From positions 4,883,426 to 4,947,425 of the forward strand of contig OY987240.1 in assembly GCA_963920705.1 (NCBI GenBank): a stretch of DNA of 64,000 nucleotides. The letters run 5' to 3'. Below the pieces are notes generated by a model. It was not told the DNA's origin. It did no database searches and saw only the letters and a list, made by a program, of their open reading frames with translations. The translations under genes and the position numbers were made by a program. This document shows positions 1 to 9,441 of this stretch, in pieces; the first letter of the stretch is position 1, and each line of letters begins with the position of its first letter. The stretch is from Odiellus spinosus (taxonomy: Eukaryota; Arthropoda; Arachnida; Opiliones; Phalangiidae).

Positions 1-761
1 TTGGAATTACTGCTAATATCTCCGCTCACACACATAGGAACCTTCTGAAATTAAAACATATTGTCGAGCATTTAATTATCTATCCAATGGTACTAGCGTC
101 ATAACTGGGCCCTAAGCCATTTTGGAGTAATTAATATTAATTAATCAAAAATACGGAAAATTATTAGGGAGGGGGTTGGAATTTTGGTTAAATTCTTCGC
201 TCACACCAGAAGCCGATGAAACCCTCCTTTGAAGTCTACAACTCTAATGTTCCATATAGCGCTCCTCTCTGTATGGGTAAAATTCACAATTTTACGAGAT
301 CGGAGGGGTCCTACTTCATACCCCCTGTCTACAGAAAATTCGGTTCGTATGCAGAACCTCTTAGAGGTTTTGACTTTAGAGGGTTTGCCTTTAGAGGTTT
401 CGCCCTTTGATTTACATGAAATGCTTTGCCCCTTAATTAAGTATTTCTAAAACATCCAAGAGCACAAGCTCTAACTATTTTATAGGTTTAGCTCTTACGA
501 ACTATAAAAGTGGCAAAACCTCTAAAATCAAAACTTCTAGGGGGGTATAGTTCTCTCCCCTCCTCCCTCTAAAAGCAGAACCTCTTAAAGGGAGCCCAAA
601 GGGGGTGCAAAAGACCAATATGGGGGGGAAGACATTTTTATAAAACGTCACTATCACGTGATAGGGAACTATTTTTCGTGAAGAGCCCTGGCGTAAATAG
701 GCATCATCCGGATCCGGGGTGGAGCCACGAGGCCCACGTTGTAATTTAGGCTCTTTAGGAA
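1..761. repeat. Non-coding repeat tract left of the giant element
   Basis: I see no gene here. Positions about 340-575 are a diverged copy of the sequence at about 39714-39950: both share blocks about a muddle of 'aacctct/agaggtt' words, a stretch ending in 'aatgctttgcccc', and a run leading to 'atagttctctcc'. This marks it as an interspersed repeat. Short open frames inside have no recognisable product. At 762 the sequence switches abruptly into the left arm of the giant transposon. The junction shows no convincing target-site duplication with the right junction at 29663. Confidence 0.5.
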
Positions 762-1131
762 ATCGTCGTCAATTTGGCAGAATCGGTCGTCCATTTGGCC
801 AGAGGAATCGGCCCAAAAACTTTCCCAGATTCTGCCAGACTCGCGACTCGAGATATGGCCTAAAACCATTTTCAGACCTACCTATCAAGATTTAGTTTTC
901 GACGAATTTTACGGTAAAAACGTTAAAATTAGGGGTAACTGAAATCATTTATGATAATATTCATTATTTTTAATATTTTAACTACAAAAATATTTGTAGA
1001 AAAAAGCATTTAAACTAAAATTGGCAAAATTTTATGTAATCGCCTCACAATAGATGGCGCCTTGATGACGAATAAAGCGTCAAAATTCAAACTGGCTTTT
1101 TCACATATACTGTATATTTCTCAAGGGGGTG

Positions 1132-2522
1132 CATAAAAAGCCATATAACTCGGCTCAAAAACGGTCAAAGTTTTTTAAATAATTCTCAATTATTCTAATT
1201 AAACTCCTCTTTCGAATGAGATAGGTCTCGTTAAAAACATGTCTTTCCTTCATTAGGAAATAAAATTATGAAAATTAGGAAAAAACTAGTTTTCTCACAT
1301 ATTATATACCATATAAATATCAGGGGGGTACATAAAAAGCCATATAACTCGGCTCAAAAACGGTCAAAGTTTTTTAAATAATTCTAAATTATTCTAATTA
1401 AACTCCTCTTTCGAATGAGATAGGTCTCGTTAAAAACATGTCTTTCCTTCATAAGGAAATAAAATTATGAAAATTAGGAAAAAACTAGTTTTCTCACATA
1501 TTATATATAATATAAATAACAGGGGGTACATAAAAAGCCATATAACTCGGCTCAAAAACGGTCAAAGTTTTTTAAATAATTCTCAATTATTCTAATTAAA
1601 CTCCTCTTTCGAATGAGATAGGTCTCGTTAAAAACATGTCTTTCCTTCATTAGGAAATAAAATTATGAAAATTAGGAAAAAACTAGTTTTCTCACATATT
1701 ATATACCATATAAATATCAGGGGGGTACATAAAAAGCCATATAACTCGGCTCAAAAACGGTCAAAGTTTTTTAAATAATTCTAAATTATTCTAATTAAAC
1801 TCCTCTTTCGAATGAGATAGGTCTCGTTAAAAACATGTCTTTCCTTCATAAGGAAATAAAATTATGAAAATTAGGAAAAAACTAGTTTTCTCACATATTA
1901 TATATAATATAAATAACAGGGGGTACATAAAAAGCCATATAACTCGGCTCAAAAACGGTCAAAGTTTTTTAAATAATTCTCAATTATTCTAATTAAACTC
2001 CTCTTTCGAATGAGATAGGTCTCGTTAAAAACATGTCTTTCCTTCATAAGGAAATAAAATTATGAAAATTAAGAAAAAACTAGTTTTCTCACATATTATA
2101 TACCATATAAATATCAGGGGGGTACATAAAAAGCCATATAACTCGGCTCAAAAACGGTCAAAGTTTTTTAAATAATTCTCAATTATTCTAATTAAACTCC
2201 TCTTTCGAATGAGATAGGTCTCGTTAAAAACATGTCTTTCCTTCATAAGGAAATAAAATTATGAAAATTAAGAAAAAACTAGTTTTCTCACATATTATAT
2301 ACCATATAAATATCAGGGGGGTACATAAAAAGCCTTATAACTCGGCTCAAAAACGGTCAAAGTTTTTTAAATAATTCTCAATTATTCTAATTAAACTCCT
2401 CTTTCGAATGAGATAGGTCTCGTTAAAAACATGTCTTTCCTTCATTAGGAAATAAAATTATGAAAATTAGGAAAAAACTAGTTTTCTCACATATTATATA
2501 CCATATAAATATCAGGGGGTTA
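1132..2522 (+). repeat. Seven tandem ~199-bp units in the left arm
   Basis: The word 'cataaaaagcc' (or a one-base variant) starts units at 1132, 1331, 1529, 1728, 1926, 2125 and 2324, a period of 198-199 bp. Each unit also carries 'aactcggctcaaaaacgg', 'cgaatgagataggtctcg' and 'aactagttttctcacat'. Two subtypes alternate: one with 'taccatataaatatcag' and one with 'tataatataaataacag', suggesting expansion by a two-unit register. The units are the internal part of the inverted arm, not a centromeric satellite. Confidence 0.9.
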
Positions 2523-3026
2523 CATATATATATATAACTTATCTCGGCTCAAAAACGGGGAGTGTGGATAGAACCCATACTGATAGATGTGATAGATGGC
2601 GCCACTGATTTCATCCAGAGGGAAGATACGGTATTTTAAATCACTATTACCATGTGGGATAGGACCTAAGTGAGGTTTGTAGTGTTTAAAACTGGGTTTA
2701 TAGTCATTCATTGGACGAATCAAGTAATAAATTATCAAACTACAATATGAAGAGAGTTCTTTAAAATAAAAGAACGAGCTCTTGCCACTCAATTCGGGAA
2801 AAATCCGGAGATAAGAAAAAAGCGCTTTTTATTTTTAGGTTTTATTGGTTAAAATGGTAGTTAGGTTATGGTTATTACGGTAGACAAATTAAATAGACAG
2901 TTAAAGAGAAAATTAAGAAAAAGACAATAAAGTTAAGAATTAGACAATTAATAAAAAGACAATTAAATTTAGAAAGAGACAACGCCTCTTTTTTCGGCAA
3001 GCTGATGAAAAAAAAGGAGTTGGTAC

Positions 3027-3208
3027 TCTCCGTTATATGGTGGATTCTGAACATTAATATGTTCTATATCCCCCATATAACCGAAAGTTATGTTTATCCT
3101 TGATTTTGTATGAAAAGGATCTTGGTACGCGATGTTGCCAGGTTTGCTGGCAGGTCCCTTTCATCAACAACAATGATACATGTGTCAGGTCAACTGACTT
3201 TTGTGCAA
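3027..3208 (-). pseudogene. Inverted, decayed copy of the AlkB 3' end
   Basis: The minus strand of this stretch matches the last part of the AlkB gene (27303-27495), including the words for the third iron-ligand region ('ttgccaggtttgctgg' on the plus strand) and the frame end ('ctctccgttatatgg'). Small deletions, for example near 3127 where about a dozen bases of the intact gene are missing, destroy the frame. It forms the innermost part of the left arm, so the arm has captured part of the cargo gene. It cannot make a working enzyme. Confidence 0.8.
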
Positions 3209-4087
3209 TAAAAATTTTGCTTTTTAAATTTATTTAACATCAAAACCGATTAGTTTCACCTCTGTTGTACAGGTTGTACAACAGTGGCTACTTACGACTC
3301 TCGCCACGGGAAGGCTGGTTTGATGTATTTGGAAAAATCCTTTGAGAGTCATTAGATAGGTTGAATAAGTAGAAGGGATTTTTAATTTGTGATACGTATA
3401 AATCCCTCTTATTCAATCTTCCTAACCATGGTATAAAGGGTTTACAGCGTTATTTTGGACGAGGACCTTTAGTGCTCTTACCAATTTCTGTTCCGGTGTA
3501 AATGTTCACCATGTAAAACTTTGCTACCCATTGCTTGAGGCAAGAATTCATATACAAATATAGAATGATCAATATATTGCTTTTAATTTATATATAGTAA
3601 AACTTTAGGCAATTCACATTTAAATTTGGATTATATAATTTATGAAGAATTAATTTTAAACTAGCATAATGTAAATTTTAGGTAAATAATTAATTACTGT
3701 TACTGCATGCAATGCATTTAGTTAGCAAGTTTTAATAGACGAAAGTCTTTCGAAATTTTGGTCTATTTTGAGGTAAACCTCTTTTTTTCTGTTTTTTTTT
3801 TTTTTTTTATGTAGGGCACAACACGAAAGTTGGATATGGACCTGGGGAGAAGTTGAAGGTAACTTAGCCATTTCTGCTGTTCCACCATAGAAAATATAGT
3901 ATGTTAAACTAAATTTTCTATGATATGATTCCACCATCAATTCTCACTGGTGAACCTATACACTTGCTGGATGTAGAAAATTCTACTCCGTTGTGCGCCA
4001 CATTCCAAAATAGGTTATTTTCCCTTTAAACTGGCATTCTTTTAATAAAGAAACAGATTCATGGAATTTGAAAATAAATGTTGCCAC
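3209..4087. other. Non-coding spacer with a small hairpin
   Basis: No credible gene. The stretch 3355-3428 forms a hairpin: 'aggttgaataagtagaaggg' faces 'ccctcttattcaatcttcct'. A long T run lies at about 3791-3808. This is the downstream side of the transposase gene, so its 3' UTR and poly(A) site should fall here, but I cannot fix them. Confidence 0.4.
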
Positions 4088-5683
4088 TTATGATGAAATT
4101 CTTCCACTCATCATTTCGTTTTTATAAATTTCTCTGCATCTACGAATGTCTTCGTCAGCCTTTTGCCTGCCCGGATATTTGATTACAAGCCATTTTGCGT
4201 ACAAACACGTTATTGGGCCGCAGTTATACCCGTTTGCCTCCGGTGGAAAATTAACGTCAGCTTGTTTAATCTTCCACTTTTGTTCAATGTTCCCAGAGGC
4301 TCGGCGTAAAGCTTTTTCGATTTTATTCGCTTCTTCTACGTGCTCCGTTCGTGAGCTACCAATCGTGAGTAAATCATAAATAGTTAGCTCAAACGATAGT
4401 ACTGAATCGACCGTCGACAATTGTTTAATAGCAAACATATAAAAGTGCTCGGCTCGTGCCATGATAATTAAAAATGTATCATATGTTTGTATTTTTTCAA
4501 ATATCATCTCTAACCACGCTAAATTTAAGTTTTGAACATCTGATCGCAATATATGTTGATATAAATCATTCGAAACGAAATCAAACGTAAAGCAGTTTCT
4601 TTTAAGCATTTCGAAATATTCTATCAACATTTTATCAACGAAAAAACGATCCGTTTTCAAAATTTCGTATTCTTTTTTTCCTAATTGAAAGTTGCCAGTT
4701 TCATGTACTTTGACTTGATCATTGGTATCAGAAGTCAAATCTATTGTATCTTTCACCTGGTGAATCTTACCACCAAGCCAAATTTTCCTCTTATCCCTAT
4801 CTGATTTTTCAAAATTATTAGTTTGATTATACCTACTACCACACCTTACATATTGTTTTCGATAGTTCTGTTGGAAAAGGTCGCGTTTCCTTTTGATTTT
4901 GTCCTTTGACTTTGGCGTTTCTTCGGGACTTAATTTTAATTTCTTAGATGGAGGTTGTTGATAAAGCCCTTTCGTTCTGTTGGACGCGTCTTCCCTAACT
5001 TCAGGTTTAGTTTTTTTGAAAATCTCGGCAATTTCTTTAAAATTATCGCGGCTATTTTGATTTGGGATGTGACTATGAGCATTAATTAACGCTCGCCTGA
5101 ACAAATTTTGGTTAAATCTATACAACTTTTTAACTGTTTCATCTAATCGCGATTTTGTATAGATTAGGCCTCGCTCCTTAACAATTCTATTGAAACCCTC
5201 AATGTGACCTTGAGTCGGTGCCTCATGATCAAGAAAGTTAACCAATCCATCTTTGAAATGGGTCCTAGGCTGGTAAGACTCTGGGACCAATTTAGAGTGA
5301 GCCTTAAAATGCCTGCTTAAATCCCCCTGTAGCAGCTTGGTCCATAAAGGTGTTGTGGGAAGGTAATTTTTTTTAAAATATGCTAAAAGTTCGGGGCTGA
5401 GATACTCATTTTTAGACTGAGATGTACTACTTGAAACGTGGGAAGCTATATCCGCCTTTGCACGCTCGATAATTCCATCGGCAAGGTCTTTGAAAAATCT
5501 ATTACCATCACCCCCTAATAAATTTTCTTCTTCGTTAAAACTAGTTCCGGTTGTCGGGCTATAAGGTGGGCACACAGTAGTACCGGTAATACTTTGGTCT
5601 AAACTACTGATTACTCCACTGATTGTCAATTTATCCGCCCAGTCAGATATATTTTGGAAGTTCGTTTCAAGCAGCTCAGTTTC
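4088..5683 (-). CDS. C-terminal part of MULE transposase (E motif) plus Ulp1/SENP-like cysteine protease
   Basis: About 531 codons after the in-frame TAG at 5684. The region with 'PTTPLWTKLL' followed by 'TQGHIEGFNRIVKERGL' fits the third catalytic (Glu) block of MULE transposases, in which a helix with E precedes a lysine-rich segment. A basic, disordered stretch follows (residues about 200-290 of the 513-residue stretch starting at 5629). The C-terminal ~190 residues resemble C48 proteases: a His in 'AEHFYMFAI', an Asp in 'LTIYDLL' and the Cys in 'ANGYNCGPITC', with the usual Gln position apparently Glu. Ulp1 domains are known in several Mutator lineages; the role there is inferred to be removal of SUMO from transposase or host factors. 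Catalysis is not proven. Confidence 0.72.
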   Translation of the reverse strand, partial: ETELLETNFQNISDWADKLTISGVISSLDQSITGTTVCPPYSPTTGTSFNEEENLLGGDGNRFFKDLADGIIERAKADIASHVSSSTSQSKNEYLSPELLAYFKKNYLPTTPLWTKLLQGDLSRHFKAHSKLVPESYQPRTHFKDGLVNFLDHEAPTQGHIEGFNRIVKERGLIYTKSRLDETVKKLYRFNQNLFRRALINAHSHIPNQNSRDNFKEIAEIFKKTKPEVREDASNRTKGLYQQPPSKKLKLSPEETPKSKDKIKRKRDLFQQNYRKQYVRCGSRYNQTNNFEKSDRDKRKIWLGGKIHQVKDTIDLTSDTNDQVKVHETGNFQLGKKEYEILKTDRFFVDKMLIEYFEMLKRNCFTFDFVSNDLYQHILRSDVQNLNLAWLEMIFEKIQTYDTFLIIMARAEHFYMFAIKQLSTVDSVLSFELTIYDLLTIGSSRTEHVEEANKIEKALRRASGNIEQKWKIKQADVNFPPEANGYNCGPITCLYAKWLVIKYPGRQKADEDIRRCREIYKNEMMSGRISS

Positions 5684-6539
5684 CTACCCTGAGAGAAGCA
5701 CGATAGCCGTAGAGTAAATTCTATGCTTTAAATCTTCTAACAATGAGCTGTTTAATAATACGCTAATCATATACATGCCTAACTTATGCTTACGAGCTGA
5801 AGTGCTATAAAACCTTTTCATGAGCCTACTAGCGTCTTTCATCATATGGCAAATTCCGCATTGAATAACTGTAATTTGTAATTCATCCCCATTAGCTCTG
5901 CCCTCTAAAATTTTCTGACAAACATCTAAGTACTGTTTTAAACTCATTCCGTTGCACACCCTCAGAGCCGCGGTTATTAGAACGAGACTTCGGTCACTAG
6001 AAATAACAGCAGGGTATGTAATACTAGGTTTCCCTGCTAGCCCTTTTTGCGCTTGAAGGAAGCTAAAAAGAAATTTGGTTAAAGTACGCGCGCTCTGGTC
6101 TTCGGTTATTAGCTCCGCTATAGGTAAAGGAATAGATTTCTTATCAATTTCGGGGCACCTCATGACTATCGGATAGTACATGAAACTTTTTGAATTTTCA
6201 GTAGCCGCTACCGATCCCGTTCCGTCCCAAAACCAAATGTCGCGCCTAGCATGATTTCTAGCGTAATTAACCGAGGCTCTGCTGTACAAATGAACGGAAC
6301 GAGGCTTACTTCCTATTTCCTGAACGTAAGAACCATATTCGGTGTGTTTTCCGAGCAAATCTAGAGACTCACATAAATTTTTAGATTCCAATTGCTTTTG
6401 GTATGCTTCATGCTTTATTTGTCGCATCGTACCTGTTCTAAGAGTAGACTCTATTAAGTTCCCCCTAGCAATGTCATTCGGTGAAGCTTTTGAATCAAGA
6501 TCCCAAAGAACATCCAAGGGTTTTATCCTTGGATTAGCC
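5684..6539 (-). CDS. MULE-type DDE transposase core (first two Asp blocks)
   Basis: About 285 codons ending at TAG 5684-5686. 'IWFWDGTGSV' fits the first Asp block of Mutator-like transposases, and 'AVISSDRSLVLITAALRV' the second Asp with its downstream helix. 'IQCGICHMMKDASRLMK' then supplies the C..H pair that follows the second Asp in this superfamily. The Glu block lies beyond the TAG in the same frame, so the enzyme core is cut in two by that single codon. The upstream limit is a frame change at the A6 run 6540-6545; codons from 6619 are also open in this frame but overlap the preceding reading. Confidence 0.75.
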
Positions 6540-8252
6540 AAAAAATGCTCGTATCTGACGGCAAGCAATACTCTGGGGATCATGTTCAGGGTTACCTTTA
6601 TTAGTAATAACCACTTCAAAATCTTTGAAAATTTGAATTTTGCATACAGCCAGGCAAGGTCTTGGCGTAGCCTTGCTCCTAGAGCAGTATAAATTGCAGA
6701 TAAAAAGTAAATCGCTAAGGATGCTATTGTCTGGTGCGTAATGATTAAGAACGTTCCACATGCAGTGCGGATTCTGTTCTTTAAGAATTATGTCTAAAGG
6801 TACTTTATAATGACTATAATCTAGAGTTTTGGCTGATAAGCGACCACTACTCATTTTAAGCCATACGTCATTTGAAATTGAAAATTTTACTTTCTGGGGA
6901 ACCTTATGGCTGATCTCTTTCTGATCGTCAATGCGTAGAACGTCTTTACAAATTTCATCAGACATTGACATAAGACTTTCCCCGGAAATTGATTCACTAT
7001 TGTTTAAGGAATCTTCCGAATCAATGCTCTCAAAATCAATTCCCGGACTCAATGGCTTTGGTTTTTCTGGGGTATTTAATACTTGGGTAGTTACGTTCTG
7101 GTTATTATGAAATGAGGTTTGAGGTTCTAAAACCAAAAAAGAGAAAGGGGCAGCATTAAATATGTCTATAGGCATATCATTTCTAGTGTCTCGATTTCCA
7201 GTTGAGTCTGAGTCAGAGTGATTAATTGAACTTTGTAAAGTGTTTGGATTGGCCAAGGTCTTTTCCTGCAATTCATAAAACGCCATAACCCAGTCTTCGT
7301 GAATTTTAGGATCATCAACAGTTTTAACCATTGAGTCGTTGTAACACACCCAAGTATTTAAAATAAGCTTAGAGAAAGCCACGTAATGGCTAGCCTTATT
7401 TACTTCCCCGTAATGCAGTACACAACTTCTTAGTTCATATTGAGATCCTAAATATTCGATCTTGGGCTCTAACAAACAAGGCTGGCGATTTCTGTTTATT
7501 TCGTCAGCGGTTCTTGGGCAGCGAAAAATCAACTTTTTGTGGGGGTGAGTTAAATTGTTAATTCGTTTCATTAGTTTATTTTCGCCGGTACAGGGACTAT
7601 CAACTCCGTTTATATCGGTACCATTTCCAAGACATGGTCGAGTTGGTTTTGGTTCAATTTCAGGCGCAGATGTGTATTCAGAAATTTTTGACTTAGAAGC
7701 GTCTAAAACCAAATACTTCACGGTTCCATCCCGAGAAAACCGCTTATTACCGCATTCTTCACAATAGTATGTGAAATCGAATAAAGAATTAAAACTATTT
7801 CCTAAAAAGGGACTAATGTAAGAAAACAATTCCTGGGGATCTTGCATGGTGTCAAATGCTAATCTATTTTTCGATATTTCATCTACGTGATGGAGGAGTG
7901 GGGCAATTTCGTGAGATTTCACGGGGTACATAGAGTTCTCCGAAAGTTTTCTTAAAAAATCGGCTAGAATATCATCAGAAATGTTGGTCATATTTAACTC
8001 AATTATTTCTAATAAAGCTTGCATAAGAGAGGAGACCCAGCAATTCAAGTGGGCATTTTCAATGCCCCTCCTCATTACTGATTTTTGGCACCGTGGACAC
8101 TTAATTTGTTTATCTCGTTTAACGTTATTAGTCGTGTTAGGGCTGTCGCGTAAACCTGCGCATCTGAAATGAAACCAATCTTGGCACCCTGTACACATAA
8201 AATAAGGCGTGTTGTCTTCGGGCTTATGACAAACACAATACAATTTAACTGG
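6534..8252 (-). CDS. PHD finger plus USP-family deubiquitinase domain and Zn-binding transposase N-terminus
   Basis: Residues 2-50 form a PHD finger: C-x-C after 'LY', 'CTGCQDWFHFRC', then 'KCPRC'. The USP domain follows: 'NAHLNCWVSSLMQALLE' fits the catalytic Cys box, 'YYCEECGNKRF' a zinc-ribbon half, and 'YGEVNKASHYVAF' with 'WVCYNDSMV' the His box. A low-complexity Ser/Asp-rich linker comes next. The last ~80 residues ('CLAVCKIQIFKDFEVVI', then a His) look like the WRKY/FLYWCH-type zinc module common at the N-terminus of MULE transposases. The frame ends at TAA 6534-6536, a few codons after an A6 run where a one-base slip leads into the DDE core. Known function of PHD is histone-tail reading and of USP ubiquitin removal; use by this transposon is inference. 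Confidence 0.78.
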   Translation of the reverse strand, partial: PVKLYCVCHKPEDNTPYFMCTGCQDWFHFRCAGLRDSPNTTNNVKRDKQIKCPRCQKSVMRRGIENAHLNCWVSSLMQALLEIIELNMTNISDDILADFLRKLSENSMYPVKSHEIAPLLHHVDEISKNRLAFDTMQDPQELFSYISPFLGNSFNSLFDFTYYCEECGNKRFSRDGTVKYLVLDASKSKISEYTSAPEIEPKPTRPCLGNGTDINGVDSPCTGENKLMKRINNLTHPHKKLIFRCPRTADEINRNRQPCLLEPKIEYLGSQYELRSCVLHYGEVNKASHYVAFSKLILNTWVCYNDSMVKTVDDPKIHEDWVMAFYELQEKTLANPNTLQSSINHSDSDSTGNRDTRNDMPIDIFNAAPFSFLVLEPQTSFHNNQNVTTQVLNTPEKPKPLSPGIDFESIDSEDSLNNSESISGESLMSMSDEICKDVLRIDDQKEISHKVPQKVKFSISNDVWLKMSSGRLSAKTLDYSHYKVPLDIILKEQNPHCMWNVLNHYAPDNSILSDLLFICNLYCSRSKATPRPCLAVCKIQIFKDFEVVITNKGNPEHDPQSIACRQIRAFFG

Positions 8253-8503
8253 TTTTTTTTGAGAGGAGGGTAAATCATTCCCTCTTCTCGTTTTGGTTTT
8301 ATTTGTCGTTCAGTCCTTCTCATATTTTTGCTAATCCCAGTCTGAGCTCTGGGGCTAAAAGGGTTTTGTATTGGAGGAGGATCTGGACGTTTCTCCTTCC
8401 TAATCGGTTGCTCCTGGGGAGGCTTAACAGTTTGCTCTTCGATGGACTCAAACGGTTGGTCCTCGAGAAGTGACATAATGTGCCCTTTGATGGACTCAAC
8501 GGA
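8253..8503 (-). CDS. Linker segment upstream of the PHD finger
   Basis: This piece (ATG possible at 8474-8476) is rich in Glu, Pro, Gln and Lys and looks disordered; I recognise no domain. It carries the motif 'LLEDQPFESIEEQ', echoing 'HLEDQ' at the end of the upstream piece. It runs into an A8 run (T8 on plus, 8253-8260), after which the PHD finger continues in a neighbouring frame. One added base in the run would make them continuous. On the other side it abuts the hairpin at 8504, beyond which the upstream piece is in the same frame. Confidence 0.5.
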
Positions 8504-8787
8504 TAGTCCTGGTCGATTTCCAAAACCGGAAGTCTAGAGAACCTCGCGAAAATTTTGGCGGGGAAAACTTTTTGTCACGTGATCGTCCGCCATCTTTTTG
8601 TAGTGTGAAAATAGCTACAGACTAACCAACGCCTCCTATACTTTATCATATAGGAAGCGTTGGACTAACAACTTGAATTTGGTTTGTGGGAAATAAAATT
8701 AGAAATAGTCTGGCAACCTGTTACTACAAAAAGATGGCGGCGCGGCTATGAGACAAGGGCCCATTTCCGGCAAATCGACCAGGACTA
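8504..8787. mobile_element. 284-bp hairpin (MITE-like) inserted in coding sequence
   Basis: The ends are exact inverted repeats, 'TAGTCCTGGTCGATTT' and its complement, followed by imperfect pairing through 'ccggaa'. Inside, 'gccatctttttgtagt' (about 8589) pairs with 'actacaaaaagatggc' (about 8724), and the centre is 'ccaacgcctcctata' against 'tataggaagcgttgg'. It lies exactly between two codons of the transposase frame and supplies a TAG as its first codon on the minus strand. A terminal TA could be a Tc1/mariner-type target duplication, but exact removal of the whole 284 bp is what restores the frame, so I leave the superfamily open. Confidence 0.7.
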
Positions 8788-9071
8788 TTGGTCCTCGAGA
8801 TGAGCGTTACCGTATTTTTCTTCCGTCAACTCGATTAGTGATTGACTTTCGGTTGAATCTGTTGGTTTTTCAGCAAGAGCATCAACCGTAAAATCAATCT
8901 GCTCATTTTCGGAAGAAAGGAACGGATTTATTTCTCCACTTGGGGCAAAAACATCGCATGCCTTTTCTTCCATCGTAAATTGGACAGACAAGATTGATTG
9001 CGCCAAATGTGTCGGATTAATCGATTGGTCCGCGTTTGGGAAAATCGATTGATCCTCTATCATTTGTATGG
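8785..9071 (-). CDS. Middle N-terminal segment of the transposase gene, cut by BEL and hairpin
   Basis: About 94 codons, acidic and Ser/Gln/Asp-rich, with repeated 'DQS' words ('IEDQSIF', 'NADQSIN'). No domain recognised; likely disordered linker. Its 5' side is the BEL/Pao target site (TATGG, 9067-9071), across which it is in frame with 15169-15570. Its 3' side is the hairpin beginning at 8787, whose first codon is TAG. It is therefore a fragment, not a small gene. Confidence 0.6.
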
Positions 9072-9441
9072 TGTTGAATTTGATTTATATATATATATAT
9101 ATAACTGTAAAATTGTTTACTTATGTATTGGTATCGTTTAGTAGAAATTTGAACTTAAAAGGGCACGTGATTATAAATAACGGTTAAGGGCGCGTAAAAA
9201 TAGAATAAAAAGGAAAAAACATATTATTATTGTTTTAGTGGTAACACGCGCCTGTCACGAAATTAATGTTTAACTCGAGCTAGTTTTTTAAATGAATTGT
9301 TAGGCTTAGCACAATAATAAAATCATTATTTTTAAACTTAAACTTTCGACTCTATAATGTTAAATTAAGACTTCAACCTTTCGACATTTCGGTATTCGAG
9401 CTAGGATATTCTCTCAAAAAAAAAGGAAATTACATTTTTTA
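9072..9441 (+). repeat. 5' LTR of the BEL/Pao element (370 bp)
   Basis: Starts TGTTGAATTTG and ends in a T6-A run. It contains a TA microsatellite near its start, and 'aataaaa' words (about 9317) that may serve as the poly(A) signal. The sequence up to 9441 matches 14802-15168; from 9442 the two diverge into the primer-binding site and host flank. Confidence 0.92.

Larger units (their letters stand above)
762..3208 (+). repeat. Left terminal inverted arm of the giant element
   Basis: The sequence from 'atcgtcgtcaatttgg' at 762 reads as the reverse complement of the sequence ending at 29663, with only scattered differences through the unique outer part (about 762-1131). The tandem-unit zone (1132-2522), a short diverged stretch, a minisatellite rich in 'gacaatta' words (about 2880-2990) and a piece of inverted AlkB coding sequence (to 3208) follow. 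Compared with the right arm it lacks about 75 bp near 3020 and carries a different number of tandem units. Homology stops sharply at 3208, inside what is AlkB coding sequence on the other side. Confidence 0.88.

Noticed and set aside
669-869. 66-codon frame across the left edge of the giant element
   Set aside because: It spans the junction of flank and arm and has no counterpart start in the right arm.
1132-2522. Regular ~199-bp repeats as a CRISPR array or centromeric satellite
   Set aside because: Units are contiguous, not repeat-spacer, and occur only within the inverted arms of one element in arthropod-like DNA.
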